A DNA stretch of 64,000 nucleotides from Limnohabitans sp. B9-3 (lineage in GTDB: Bacteria > Pseudomonadota > Gammaproteobacteria > Burkholderiales > Burkholderiaceae_C): positions 1 to 64,000 of the forward strand of contig NZ_NESI01000002.1 of the NCBI RefSeq assembly GCF_002778325.1, in the 5' to 3' direction. The notes under the pieces were generated by a model. The model saw nothing but the letters and a program-made list of their open reading frames with translations, was not told the DNA's origin and did no database searches. The translations under genes were made by a program, and so were the position numbers. How positions within the stretch are numbered: the stretch's first letter is position 1; each line of letters opens with the position of its first letter. This document shows positions 7,184 through 15,338 of this stretch, in pieces.

Positions 7184-8380
7184 TCAACAGCAGCGGGCGT
7201 TTAGCCGCACCGCCAAGCGTATCAGCGCCAGATCGCTTCCGGCCGGGCCGAGAAGTGAGACGCCCAGAGGTTCGCCGTCAGGCGATGTGAGCGGAATACT
7301 CACTTGCGGCAGTCCGGCCAGACCAGCGATGCAGGTGATGGCCATGGTGCGCAGGCGCACGGCGTCCACCGTCGCAGGGTTCGCGTCGCGCCGCGGCGCA
7401 AGGCTGGCCGCCGATGGCAGCACCGCCACGCCGTCGTCGCCCAACAGGTCGCGCACATATCGGCGCGCTGAAGCCATTAATCCACGGGCCGCTGAGGCCG
7501 CGTCGTCGTTGACCTCAGACGCTGCCTTCCAACGCGCCTGAATGGCCGGGCTGAATGTGGGTTGGTGGCGCGTGATCCATGCGCCGTGAACTTGCCAGCC
7601 TTCATGCGCTCCGACGGTGGCATAGATATTTCGCCACATCTCCAGCGGCACGTCCGGGCTGGCATGCAGCTGCTGCGGACTCACCGCGAAATCGTCGGCC
7701 AACGCATCGAGAACGCGCTGCAATGGCATTTGGAACACCGGGTCAGCCAGGGCCCAGGCATCGTCGAGGCGCAGCGCTCGGCGCAGTGTGTGTGCCGAGT
7801 TGGGCAGAAGTTGCCTGCCCACCCGCTCAAATGTAGACCCGTCATGGGCCAGCCATGTTGGGGTGTCGAAGCCTGGATGCAGCGGTACCAGCCCCATGCT
7901 GGACAGCCGGCCATGACTGGTGCGCAGTCCCCACAGGCCGCAGTAGCTGGCGGGCACGCGAGTGGAGCCGCCGGTGTCTGTGCCGAGCGCGAAATCCACC
8001 AGACCGGCCGCCACCGCGGCGGCCGATCCGCTCGAGGAGCCGCCGGTCACGCATTCCGGTGCGCGCGCGTTGATTGGTGTTCCGTAATGCAGGTTGTCGC
8101 CGTGAAGGCTATAGGCCAGCTCGTCGGTGAGTGTCTTGCCCATTAGGCGGGCACCGGCCGACAGAAGCTGGTCGACCAGCGGGCTGCTGCGATCGGGCGA
8201 CGCGTGCGTCGCAAGCCAGGTGGGATTTCCGGCACCGGTGGGATGGCCTGCCACGTCATAGACATCTTTGACTGCGAAGGTCAAGGATGTGAGCGGCCCA
8301 GTAGACGTGGGTTCCATGACGAACCGGCCGTGCGGCACCCATGCGTTCACGGTGTCGTCGATCGAGAAAGGGGCGCTCAT
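7184..8380 (-). CDS. Amidase signature family hydrolase (AMI1-like)
   Basis: A 398-residue amidase-signature enzyme. The Ser-cisSer-Lys triad is visible: Lys in FAVKDVYDV, cis-Ser in TGGSSSGSAAAVAAGL, and the nucleophile in GTDTGGSTRVPASYCGL. The short form and the YGTPINARAP stretch resemble plant AMI1-type indoleacetamide hydrolases more than GatA. It hydrolyses a small amide in the cytosol; the substrate is unknown. The start at 8380 overlaps the deacetylase stop as ATGA, so the two are translationally coupled. The stop lies about 20 bases from the IS3 remnant. Confidence 0.85.
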   Translation of the reverse strand: MSAPFSIDDTVNAWVPHGRFVMEPTSTGPLTSLTFAVKDVYDVAGHPTGAGNPTWLATHASPDRSSPLVDQLLSAGARLMGKTLTDELAYSLHGDNLHYGTPINARAPECVTGGSSSGSAAAVAAGLVDFALGTDTGGSTRVPASYCGLWGLRTSHGRLSSMGLVPLHPGFDTPTWLAHDGSTFERVGRQLLPNSAHTLRRALRLDDAWALADPVFQMPLQRVLDALADDFAVSPQQLHASPDVPLEMWRNIYATVGAHEGWQVHGAWITRHQPTFSPAIQARWKAASEVNDDAASAARGLMASARRYVRDLLGDDGVAVLPSAASLAPRRDANPATVDAVRLRTMAITCIAGLAGLPQVSIPLTSPDGEPLGVSLLGPAGSDLALIRLAVRLNARCC

Positions 8381-9309
8381 AAGAAGTCCTTTGGATGGTG
8401 CTGACGCATTTGTTCGACGTGGTTGCAGATGGCACCAGGCGTGGTGAACCACACGCTACCGCGGTCCCGCTCGGCTGCGATGTGTTGCAGTGCACGGCGC
8501 AGATTGCGCAAGCGATAAGGCTGGCCGATCAGGTAAGGATGCAACGCGATCCCCATCACCAGCGGTTGGCTGCGTGACTGGTCCAGCATTTCGTCAAATT
8601 GGTCAATGATCATTTGCGCAAAGTCTTTTGCGTCGAGCTGGCGCCCCACGATCATGGGAATGTCATTGAGCTCTTGTGGATAGGGAACTGCCCACAGCGT
8701 CTGATCGCCGATGGTGCGCATGCACAAAGGTTGGTCGTCATGGCACCAATTGAGGGTGTAGCGATAGCCAGTCTCGGCCAACAGATCGGGCGTTTGCAGG
8801 CTTTCCGAGATCCAGGGCGACAGCCAGCCGTTCACCTGCTGACCGCTTTCATCGCGGATGCGTTGGCGGCAGGCGACCAGCAGCTCGCGTTCCGCAGCCG
8901 CGGACATGGTGCCTTGCCGCTCCGCATTGGTGTGCCCATGGCCGATCAGCTCATCGCCGCGCGCCACCATGGCCTCCACCAGCTCCGGACAGTGGTCGTA
9001 AAGCGCGGTATTGATCAATGCGCCGCAAGGCATGCCAAGCTGATCGAAGAGCTCCAGGCAGCGCCATGCGCCCACTCGGTTGCCGTATTCGCGCCAGCTG
9101 TAATTCAGCACGTCTGGTTGTGGCGATGCTGGGCCGATCCCTGCGCCCAGCCCTTCGCCGAATGCGAAGTGTTCGACGTTAAAGCCCAGATAGACGGCCA
9201 GACGTGCACCACCCGGCCATTGGTAGTGAGGTCGGCGCGTGATAGGTCGGTAGCCGAACCGCCCGTGCGATGGCAACGCTCCTTGGTAACGGTGTTGGGC
9301 ATCGTTCAT
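8377..9309 (-). CDS. Polysaccharide deacetylase family protein (PuuE-like)
   Basis: A 310-residue NodB-fold hydrolase of the cofactor-independent allantoinase/PuuE branch. It has the NVEHFAFGEG segment near the N-terminus, a GHGHTN motif, and a conserved GWLSPWISES region. This group hydrolyses C-N bonds in cyclic amides such as allantoin or formyl-pyrimidines rather than polysaccharides. It is first gene of the minus-strand pair with the amidase, behind a sigma-54 promoter match. AGGA lies 7 bases before the ATG. The substrate is unknown. Confidence 0.8.
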   Translation of the reverse strand: MNDAQHRYQGALPSHGRFGYRPITRRPHYQWPGGARLAVYLGFNVEHFAFGEGLGAGIGPASPQPDVLNYSWREYGNRVGAWRCLELFDQLGMPCGALINTALYDHCPELVEAMVARGDELIGHGHTNAERQGTMSAAAERELLVACRQRIRDESGQQVNGWLSPWISESLQTPDLLAETGYRYTLNWCHDDQPLCMRTIGDQTLWAVPYPQELNDIPMIVGRQLDAKDFAQMIIDQFDEMLDQSRSQPLVMGIALHPYLIGQPYRLRNLRRALQHIAAERDRGSVWFTTPGAICNHVEQMRQHHPKDFL

Positions 9310-9399
9310 CGCACGGTCCTGCAGTTGTTGATATTCATCGACGATTTCCGCGTCGGTAAGGGCTTGGTTTGAGGGGACATGTTGTCTTTCGGATCACAG

Positions 9400-9409
9400 C
9401 ACCATGGTG
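9400..9409. promoter_or_regulatory. Perfect palindrome CACCATGGTG
   Basis: A 10-base perfect dyad in the leader of the deacetylase-amidase transcript, close to the start site predicted from the minus-strand sigma-54 element. It could be part of an operator, but it is short enough to be chance. Confidence 0.25.
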
Positions 9410-9426
9410 GCTGACACCACACCAAT

Positions 9427-9442
9427 TGCAAGTCGCGTGCCG
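9427..9442 (-). promoter_or_regulatory. Sigma-54 promoter (deacetylase-amidase operon)
   Basis: On the minus strand the sequence is CGGCACGCGACTTGCA. It matches the sigma-54 consensus TGGCACG-N4-TTGCA at every defined position except the first, with GG and GC correctly ten bases apart. Transcription would begin near 9416, about 105 bases before the deacetylase start. Confidence 0.7.
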
Positions 9443-9446
9443 AAAT

Positions 9447-9461
9447 GTGCCTAGAGCGCAC
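9447..9461. promoter_or_regulatory. Inverted repeat GTGC-N7-GCAC between the two promoters
   Basis: A dyad lying between the two divergent sigma-54 promoters, where an enhancer-binding protein could serve both. Its half-sites are in the opposite orientation to the usual NtrC box (TGCAC-N-GTGCA), so NtrC identity is not claimed. Confidence 0.3.
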
Positions 9462-9493
9462 GATGAACAAAAAATGTCATGGCTTCTAAGTCT

Positions 9494-9509
9494 TGGCATG
9501 GCACTTGCA
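9494..9509 (+). promoter_or_regulatory. Sigma-54 promoter (ABC transporter operon)
   Basis: TGGCATGGCACTTGCA matches TGGCACG-N4-TTGCA with one difference (T for C at position 6) and exact GG-GC spacing. Transcription would begin near 9521 toward the ABC transporter and amidohydrolase genes. Confidence 0.75.
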
Positions 9510-9708
9510 TGACGCAGCCTACCTCGGCGCCATACCGGCTCACGCGATTGAACGCACAGACATAGGAATCACACCATGACTCGATCGGGCCCTCTTGCCA
9601 CTCCCAAAAACTGCACATCGGGTTGGGCTATTCGTGGCTGAAACACGCCTCACCTTCGCAGACATCGACATGGAACAAGCAGCCATCAAGATAGGACGCA
9701 GTCCCGCC

Positions 9709-10593
9709 ATGGACTCCCGCACCGTTACTGAGGCGCTGCAACAGGTTGAAGCTGCAGATGCGCCAGTGCCGTCGGCGCCCGAGCTGGCTGTTGAGCTCTC
9801 GCAAGTCGCGGTGACGTTTGGTCGCGGTGACAAGGCGGTGCCTGCACTGTCGCCGACTTCGCTGCGCATTGCCGATGGCGACTTTGTCGCACTGGTGGGC
9901 CCATCAGGCTGTGGCAAATCGACGATCCTCAAACTGGTTGGCGGGCTGGTTGCCCCGACATCCGGCGTCGTGGTGGTGGGGGGGCGCGAAGTTGCGGCCA
10001 AAGCGCTGCGCATCGGCATGGCTTTTCAGAACCCGACCATGCTGCCCTGGATGACGATCGAAAAGAACATCATGCTTCCGCTCAAGATTGTTGAGCCATT
10101 TCGGTCAGAGTACCGCAACAAGAAAAAAACCGAGTACCGCGACAGGGCGCATGCCCTGTTGGAGCAAGTGGGCCTGCGCGGTTTTGACCAGCATTTCCCA
10201 TGGCAGCTTTCAGGTGGCATGCTCCAGCGTGCCAACCTCTGCCGTGCGCTGATCCATGAGCCGCGGCTGCTGCTGCTTGACGAGCCTTTCGGTGCGCTCG
10301 ACCAGTTCACCCGCGAGGAACTTTGGGGTGTGCTGCAGTCGCTGTGGATGAACCGCAAGCCGACGGTGCTGCTGGTCACACATGACCTCAAGGAAGCTGG
10401 CTTTTTAGCCAGCCGCATCTGCGTGATGAGCGCCAGGCCTGGCCGCATTTTGGAGGATAGCCCTGTGGCTTTTGCTCGTCCGCGCAACATCGCCATGACC
10501 TTCGAGCCGGAATTTGTCAAGCTCAACCAGCAGCTGCGCGATTTGATCGTGGTCGCACGTGCAACCAACCCCACCGGGAGTACAGACCAATGA
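9709..10593 (+). CDS. ABC transporter ATPase (TauB/SsuB/ThiZ-like)
   Basis: ATP-binding subunit of a nitrate/taurine/thiamine-precursor-type importer. Walker A GPSGCGKST, signature LSGGMLQR (M in place of the common Q), Walker B LLLLDEP and the H-loop VTHD are all present. It couples to the permease that follows with a 4-base overlap. The start is uncertain: ATG 9709 has AGGA 12 bases upstream, ATG 9670 and GTG 9634 are possible, and a 21-codon frame with its own AGGA (9576-9641) precedes and overlaps GTG 9634. The nucleotide-binding domain begins about 30 residues after 9709, so all choices leave it intact. Confidence 0.85.
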   Translation: MDSRTVTEALQQVEAADAPVPSAPELAVELSQVAVTFGRGDKAVPALSPTSLRIADGDFVALVGPSGCGKSTILKLVGGLVAPTSGVVVVGGREVAAKALRIGMAFQNPTMLPWMTIEKNIMLPLKIVEPFRSEYRNKKKTEYRDRAHALLEQVGLRGFDQHFPWQLSGGMLQRANLCRALIHEPRLLLLDEPFGALDQFTREELWGVLQSLWMNRKPTVLLVTHDLKEAGFLASRICVMSARPGRILEDSPVAFARPRNIAMTFEPEFVKLNQQLRDLIVVARATNPTGSTDQ

Positions 10594-11366
10594 ACAGCCA
10601 TACATTGCGCCGTCGTGCCTCGTCGGTCGCCTTCGTTATCTTGTTTTTTGCCGCTTGGGAATTTTTTTGTCTTGCCTCGGGTATGTCGGACTTGATACTG
10701 CCGCGACCCAGCCAGATATTCCAGACGCTGTGGGAACGAATGCCGATCCTGTGGCCACACATCGTCCAGACCGTGAGCACCACCATGATTGGCTTCGCAC
10801 TGGGCGTGCTGCTTGGTGTCGTGCTGGGCGCGCTGATTGGCTCCTCCCGCATTGCTTATGACACGGCCTATCCGCTGTTGATCGGGTTCTCATCCATTCC
10901 CAAAGTCGCCGTCGTGCCTATCTTTGTGTTGTGGTTCGGCTCGGGCACAGTGCCGGCCGTGCTGACTTCGCTGGCGATCTGCTTCTTCCCGATCGTCGTC
11001 AACATCGCCACCGGCCTTGCGACCACCGAGCCGGAGATGGAGGATGTGCTGAAAGCGCTTGGAGCGAATAAGTTCGACATTCTCTGGAACGTTGGCTTGC
11101 CACGCACCATGCCGTTCTTCTTTGCCTCGCTGAAGGTGTCGGTGACCTATGCCTTCGTCGGCACGGTGCTGGCAGAGACTGTTGCCTCCAACCGCGGCAT
11201 CGGCAACGTCATGATGTCCGCCTCTTCCAACTTCAACACCCCGATGGTCTTCGCTGGGCTGTTCATTCTTGCCGGGCTTGGCGTTGTGCTTTATGCGGCG
11301 TTTTCTCTGATCGAGATGCGTGTCACCGGCTGGGCCAACCGCAAGAACGACCTGTTAGCTGCCTGA
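10590..11366 (+). CDS. ABC transporter permease (SsuC/TauC/ThiX-like)
   Basis: A 258-residue inner-membrane permease with about six transmembrane helices and the cytoplasmic coupling (EAA) loop around DVLKALGANKFDILWNVGLP. It forms the channel with the upstream ATPase (4-base overlap). The binding-protein gene follows after 46 bases. Family membership is clear; substrate is not shown by the permease. Confidence 0.88.
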   Translation: MNSHTLRRRASSVAFVILFFAAWEFFCLASGMSDLILPRPSQIFQTLWERMPILWPHIVQTVSTTMIGFALGVLLGVVLGALIGSSRIAYDTAYPLLIGFSSIPKVAVVPIFVLWFGSGTVPAVLTSLAICFFPIVVNIATGLATTEPEMEDVLKALGANKFDILWNVGLPRTMPFFFASLKVSVTYAFVGTVLAETVASNRGIGNVMMSASSNFNTPMVFAGLFILAGLGVVLYAAFSLIEMRVTGWANRKNDLLAA

Positions 11367-11412
11367 CCACCACAGAAATCAACCCCTTTAACCCACTACC
11401 TAGGAATCCAGC

Positions 11413-12450
11413 ATGCGCAATGTATTGTTTAAAACTCTTGCAGGCACGCTAGCCGCAACCTTCTTGCTCTGCGGTGCAGCGCAGGCACAAGACACGACGG
11501 TCCGGTTCACCCTGGGCTGGAAGACGCAAGGCTCGGATGCGGCCTTCTTCGTGGCGCGTGACAAAGGCTATTACAAGGCCGAGGGGCTTAATGTCGTCAT
11601 CGACCAAGGCGAAGGCTCGGGGGCTACAGTCACGCGCATCATGGGCGGCGCTTATGACGCCGGCTTTGGCGACGTCAACGCCATCATCCAGAACGCGTCG
11701 CTCAAGCCCGGCGAGGCACCGGTGATGGTGTACCAGATGTGGAACCGTCCGCCGTTTGCCATCGTCACCAAAAAGTCCGCCAACATCACAAAGCCCAAGG
11801 ATCTTGAAGGTAAGACCCTGGGCGGCGCACAGGGCACGCCCACGACGCGCCTTCTGCCGGTGTTCATCCAGAAAAACGGACTTGACGCCAGCAAGATCAA
11901 GGTGTCAAACATGGCCCCGAATCTTCAGGAGCCCATGCTGATCAAGGGTGACATCGACGGGGCACTGGTATTCAACATCACCAGCTATTTCAACCTGGTG
12001 CTCAACCGCCAGGACCCAGAGAAAGACTTCAACTGGATGTCCTTCGGCGATTACGGTATGGATCTCTACTCGAATGGTCTGATGGTTTCGCAAAAGATGA
12101 TCCGGGAAAATCCAAAAGCGGTGGCTGGTCTGGTGCGCGCCACGAACAAGGCGATGCTCGAGATCGCCAAAGACCAGAACCTAGGCATGAAGTCCACGAT
12201 GGCTTACGACAACCTCATCAACGAGGCGGTTGAAAAGCGCAGGATGCAGTATTCATTCACCGAGCTGATCGTCTCGCCCGAGATGAAGGAAATCGGCGTT
12301 GGCGATGTGAAGGACACCCGGATGGCGCGTGCCATTGGCATCATCGTCGAAGGCTACCAACTCACGCGCGTGCCATCACCCTCTGAAATCTTCAATCGCC
12401 AGTTCCTGCCGCCCCGGGCCGAGCGGTCACTGGTCTACACGGCCAACTGA
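11413..12450 (+). CDS. ABC transporter substrate-binding protein (NMT1/ThiY-like)
   Basis: A 345-residue periplasmic binding protein with a Sec signal peptide ending about residue 25 (CGAAQA, then QD). The opening VRFTLGWKTQGSDAAFFVARDKGYY is typical of the NMT1/THI5-like group that binds pyrimidine, taurine, nitrate or riboflavin-like ligands. With deaminase- and amidase-type enzymes around it, an N-heterocycle ligand is the best guess; formylaminopyrimidine uptake by ThiXYZ is the closest known parallel. The stop is 3 bases from the amidohydrolase start. Confidence 0.85.
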   Translation: MRNVLFKTLAGTLAATFLLCGAAQAQDTTVRFTLGWKTQGSDAAFFVARDKGYYKAEGLNVVIDQGEGSGATVTRIMGGAYDAGFGDVNAIIQNASLKPGEAPVMVYQMWNRPPFAIVTKKSANITKPKDLEGKTLGGAQGTPTTRLLPVFIQKNGLDASKIKVSNMAPNLQEPMLIKGDIDGALVFNITSYFNLVLNRQDPEKDFNWMSFGDYGMDLYSNGLMVSQKMIRENPKAVAGLVRATNKAMLEIAKDQNLGMKSTMAYDNLINEAVEKRRMQYSFTELIVSPEMKEIGVGDVKDTRMARAIGIIVEGYQLTRVPSPSEIFNRQFLPPRAERSLVYTAN

Positions 12451-12453
12451 GCC

Positions 12454-13917
12454 ATGGCACCCATCGCTCTCACTGGCGACCGTGTCATCGAGGCGGCCAG
12501 CTGCTTTGCCGGAGAGCGGGCGGGCGTCCTGGCAAACGTCCGCCTCACGATCAAGGGTGGGCTGATTGAGCGCATGGAACCGATGTCCGAGCCAGCTGGC
12601 GGCCCACGCAGGCTGCTGCTACCGGCACTTGTCAACGCGCATGACCATGCAAGGCCGACTGGGTCTTCGTTCGGCGCGCTGAACATGCCGCTGGAGACGT
12701 GGATATTGCGCACGGCGTTGGGTACACCGCCCGATCCCTACCTGCAGGCCGCAGCTTCGCTGGCGCGGTCGGTGCGCGCCGGTTGCGCGGCCATGATGGT
12801 CCACTACACACGCCCCAGCGGGTTGATGTCGATTCCGGATGAGGCCGCTGAAATTGCCAGGGCCGCTAGCGACGTCGGCATCCGCCTGGCCTTCGCCATG
12901 GCGGTACGCGACCAAAATCCGCTGGTTTACGGCGACGCCGGTCCGGTGCTGACCGCGTTGTCGGAAAGCGATAGGCGGACGGTGGAGTCGATGTTCATCC
13001 CCCCGCCTCCGCGGCCGCAAGACTACCTCGCGCTTGTGGAGGACATTGCGGCGCGGATCGCCGGACCGATGGTGGACGTGCAGCTGGGACCGGCGGGTGT
13101 CCAATGGTGCTCGCGAGCGATGCTGTCGGCAATTGCTGGGCATTCGCAAGCGACTGGCCGGCGCATTCACATGCACCTGCTCGAAACGCCTTACCAGCGC
13201 GTCTGGGCAGACCGAGCCTTTCCCGAAGGCGTGGTGAGGTATCTCGCCGACATCGGCTTTCTGTCATCGCGCACAACGCTCGCACACTGCACCCATGCCC
13301 GCCCCGAGGAGCTTGACCTGATTGCGCAGCACGGGGCCCGCATCGTCACGAATTTTTCATCGAACCTCCATCTTCATTCCGGCCTTGCACCCATTGCCGA
13401 CGCTCGGCGGCGGGGCTGCGCGGTGGCGGTCGGCACCGACGGTCTCGCGCTGGACGAGGACGACGACGCCTTGCGCGAAATGCGGCTTGTGCAGATGGCG
13501 CATGATGGATGCGGTTTTGACCGTACCTGGAGCCATGCGGCGTTTATGGACCAAGCGATCGCTGCAGGTCGGGGTGTGACCGGCGCGCCTGGGCTGGGCG
13601 TTCTCGCTGAAGGAGCACCGGCAGATCTGATCACCATAGATCTTGACCGCCTGGACCGCGATGCCATCCTCCCCGTGGACCCGCTTGGACTGCTGTTTGC
13701 ACGCGGCAACATGAGTCACATCTCCGAAGTGGTTTGCGCCGGCCGTGTGCTCATGCAAGACGGCGTGGTGTTGGGCGTAGATTTGCCTGCCGTTGAGAAG
13801 GAATTGCGTCGGCTCTACCGCGCAGCGATGCCTGGGTTTGCCGGCTTGATCGCAGGTTGGGGTCGCATCGAGCCCGAGGTGCAGGGTTGGTATCACGCAC
13901 ACTGCGGCTGCGGATGA
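12454..13917 (+). CDS. Amidohydrolase (guanine/cytosine deaminase-like)
   Basis: A 487-residue metal-dependent hydrolase. The first metal motif is a variant, NAHDHARP (H-D-H where H-x-H is usual). HMHLLET, HCTHARPEE and the catalytic Asp in GTDGLALDEDD follow in normal order. This subtype deaminates or dechlorinates purine, pyrimidine and triazine rings. It is the last gene of the transporter operon, 3 bases after the binding protein, so its substrate is probably what the transporter brings in. The specific reaction cannot be told from sequence. Confidence 0.82.
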   Translation: MAPIALTGDRVIEAASCFAGERAGVLANVRLTIKGGLIERMEPMSEPAGGPRRLLLPALVNAHDHARPTGSSFGALNMPLETWILRTALGTPPDPYLQAAASLARSVRAGCAAMMVHYTRPSGLMSIPDEAAEIARAASDVGIRLAFAMAVRDQNPLVYGDAGPVLTALSESDRRTVESMFIPPPPRPQDYLALVEDIAARIAGPMVDVQLGPAGVQWCSRAMLSAIAGHSQATGRRIHMHLLETPYQRVWADRAFPEGVVRYLADIGFLSSRTTLAHCTHARPEELDLIAQHGARIVTNFSSNLHLHSGLAPIADARRRGCAVAVGTDGLALDEDDDALREMRLVQMAHDGCGFDRTWSHAAFMDQAIAAGRGVTGAPGLGVLAEGAPADLITIDLDRLDRDAILPVDPLGLLFARGNMSHISEVVCAGRVLMQDGVVLGVDLPAVEKELRRLYRAAMPGFAGLIAGWGRIEPEVQGWYHAHCGCG

Positions 13918-14079
13918 GGACGTTTTTATTTACGCCATGGCGTCTACTGATTTGGGGGAATACCAAAGAACAATACCCCATATTTCATTAGGGTAGGTCC
14001 CCGTTCTCACGTCAAACCGAGACACCTTGCGTTAGGCTGAGTAGATATTTTTCTTCGCAATTCATATTTTTAGTGCCTT

Positions 14080-14613
14080 GTGTCTCAAACCTTCTCTATC
14101 CACATTCAACGCGAATTGCGCTCAGACCATGCAGGTGAGACAGGCGCTGTTTACATTTACAAAGGCATCGCCGCTGTGGCTCAGTGGCGCGGGGATGAGG
14201 AGATGCTTTCATTTGCCAAGGCACATGGTGTCACCGAGGCCGATCACTTAAAACAGATCGAGCTTTGGCTGCCATCCGCTCAGAGAAGTTTGCTGTTGGG
14301 GCCTTGGCGGATAGCGGGCTGGTTGACAGGTGCCATACCCGCAATATTTGGCAGGCAGGCCGTTTATGGAACGATTGCAGCTGTAGAGACGTTTGTTGAT
14401 CAACACTACCAGCAGCAGATCGATCACCTCAAAGAATTTGGCGGGCCAGACGGTTTGCTGCCGCTTTTACTTCGATGCCAAGCCGATGAGCAGCATCATC
14501 GGGATGAGTCCGCGGCGTTGGTTGGAGATAAACCCGGTTTGCTTTTGCGAGCTTGGTGTTGGACCGTAGGCTGTGGTTCAGCCGCTGCTGTGGTGTTGGC
14601 ACGACGCCTTTAA
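14080..14613 (+). CDS. coq7: Coq7 family diiron hydroxylase (ubiquinone biosynthesis)
   Basis: A 177-residue ferritin-like protein. Metal-ligand segments DHAGETGAVYIYKG, EADHLKQIE, AAVETFVDQHY and ADEQHHRDE supply the expected Glu and His residues. Coq7 hydroxylates demethoxyubiquinone in ubiquinone synthesis. The C-terminus has a hydrophobic stretch for membrane contact. The start is GTG; no strong ribosome site is seen. It is the first gene right of the GC-rich block. A second coq7 elsewhere in the genome is possible, so a divergent role cannot be excluded. Confidence 0.8.
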   Translation: MSQTFSIHIQRELRSDHAGETGAVYIYKGIAAVAQWRGDEEMLSFAKAHGVTEADHLKQIELWLPSAQRSLLLGPWRIAGWLTGAIPAIFGRQAVYGTIAAVETFVDQHYQQQIDHLKEFGGPDGLLPLLLRCQADEQHHRDESAALVGDKPGLLLRAWCWTVGCGSAAAVVLARRL

Positions 14614-14703
14614 AAAGAGCTGGAAAAACCCAGGCACCGATCCGTTTTTTCAAAAGGTTGGCTGATCCAGATCTTTTGCACAAGATCAAAGTTGATTCAG
14701 CTG

Positions 14704-14722
14704 TCTTGGATCTGATCCAAGA
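14704..14722. repeat. Perfect 19-bp palindrome upstream of folB
   Basis: TCTTGGATC-T-GATCCAAGA has perfect 9-base arms around one base. A second GATC-based dyad (GATCTT / AAGATC) lies about 35 bases to the left. There is no T-run, so it is not a typical terminator. It sits 46 bases before the folB start and may be an operator or an mRNA hairpin. Confidence 0.35.
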
Positions 14723-14767
14723 CGTCAGCGAAGGTCTGATGAGATTCATCCATCAAAAGGTACAGGT

Positions 14768-15199
14768 ATGAAGCAAGCTAGCTCAGCAGTCGTTGAATTA
14801 CGAGATCTACATCTCAAAACAGACATTGGAACTTATGGACCCCATGACACCAGGCCAGAGGTTCACCTCCTTGACTTGACACTTGCGATTTCGGTCAATC
14901 AAGTGCTCATTTCTCAAGATGGCATGGCGCATGTGTTTGACTATGACCCCCTCATTGCCGAAATTGATCGACTCGCAGCGGACGGTCATTACGAAACGCA
15001 AGAGCGGCTCATCACGCGCATTGCAATAGCATGTGCCGCATACCCGGCCATCCGGCGGATTGAGATCTGCCTGAAAAAGTCACCCGTGCGATCGGGCAGT
15101 GGATCGTTGGGCGTTCGCCTGATGCTCGATGAAATTGCAACCGATGAACTGCGGCCCAATCCATTACCCCACGCCACAGGCGTTGCGTGCACAGCCTGA
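14768..15199 (+). CDS. folB: Dihydroneopterin aldolase
   Basis: A 143-residue FolB-family protein. The opening ELRDLHLKTDIGTYGPHD carries the family start (normally L-x-x-L-x-x-x-x-x-I-G-x-x-x-x-E), and the VFDYDPLIAEID block and the catalytic Lys region CLKKSPV are present. It cleaves 7,8-dihydroneopterin to 6-hydroxymethyl-dihydropterin in folate synthesis. AAAAGG lies just before the ATG. The tail after residue about 125 is not conserved. It could also be the FolX/FolB-like subtype. Confidence 0.8.
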   Translation: MKQASSAVVELRDLHLKTDIGTYGPHDTRPEVHLLDLTLAISVNQVLISQDGMAHVFDYDPLIAEIDRLAADGHYETQERLITRIAIACAAYPAIRRIEICLKKSPVRSGSGSLGVRLMLDEIATDELRPNPLPHATGVACTA

Positions 15200-15338
15200 G
15201 ATGGCAAGCTTCATCCACTGGGTTCAAGATAAACCAAGCGACTTTATTTGCGGGGGCACCATTTAGCGATTTTGAACTTCAAAGTGTCCTCCATGGACTG
15301 GTTGGCCTTGCGCAAAGACGGGCATCGCCGGGCTAGGC

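Noticed and set aside
9310-9594. TPP riboswitch for the ThiXYZ-like transporter
   Set aside because: No thi-box-like sequence (CUGAGA and the paired conserved blocks) was found in the leader; sigma-54 elements explain the region better.
9540-10019. Minus-strand frame opposite the ABC ATPase
   Set aside because: Ser/Thr-rich low-information translation typical of the antisense of a GC-rich gene.
13918-14079. Insertion-sequence end at the right edge of the GC-rich block
   Set aside because: G/C-run motifs such as GGGGAATACC and ATACCCC catch the eye but do not pair convincingly and match no end I can name.
14553-14771. A 72-codon frame overlapping the coq7-like 3' end
   Set aside because: Most of it overlaps coq7 in another frame; no domain, no ribosome site, and it contains the palindrome.
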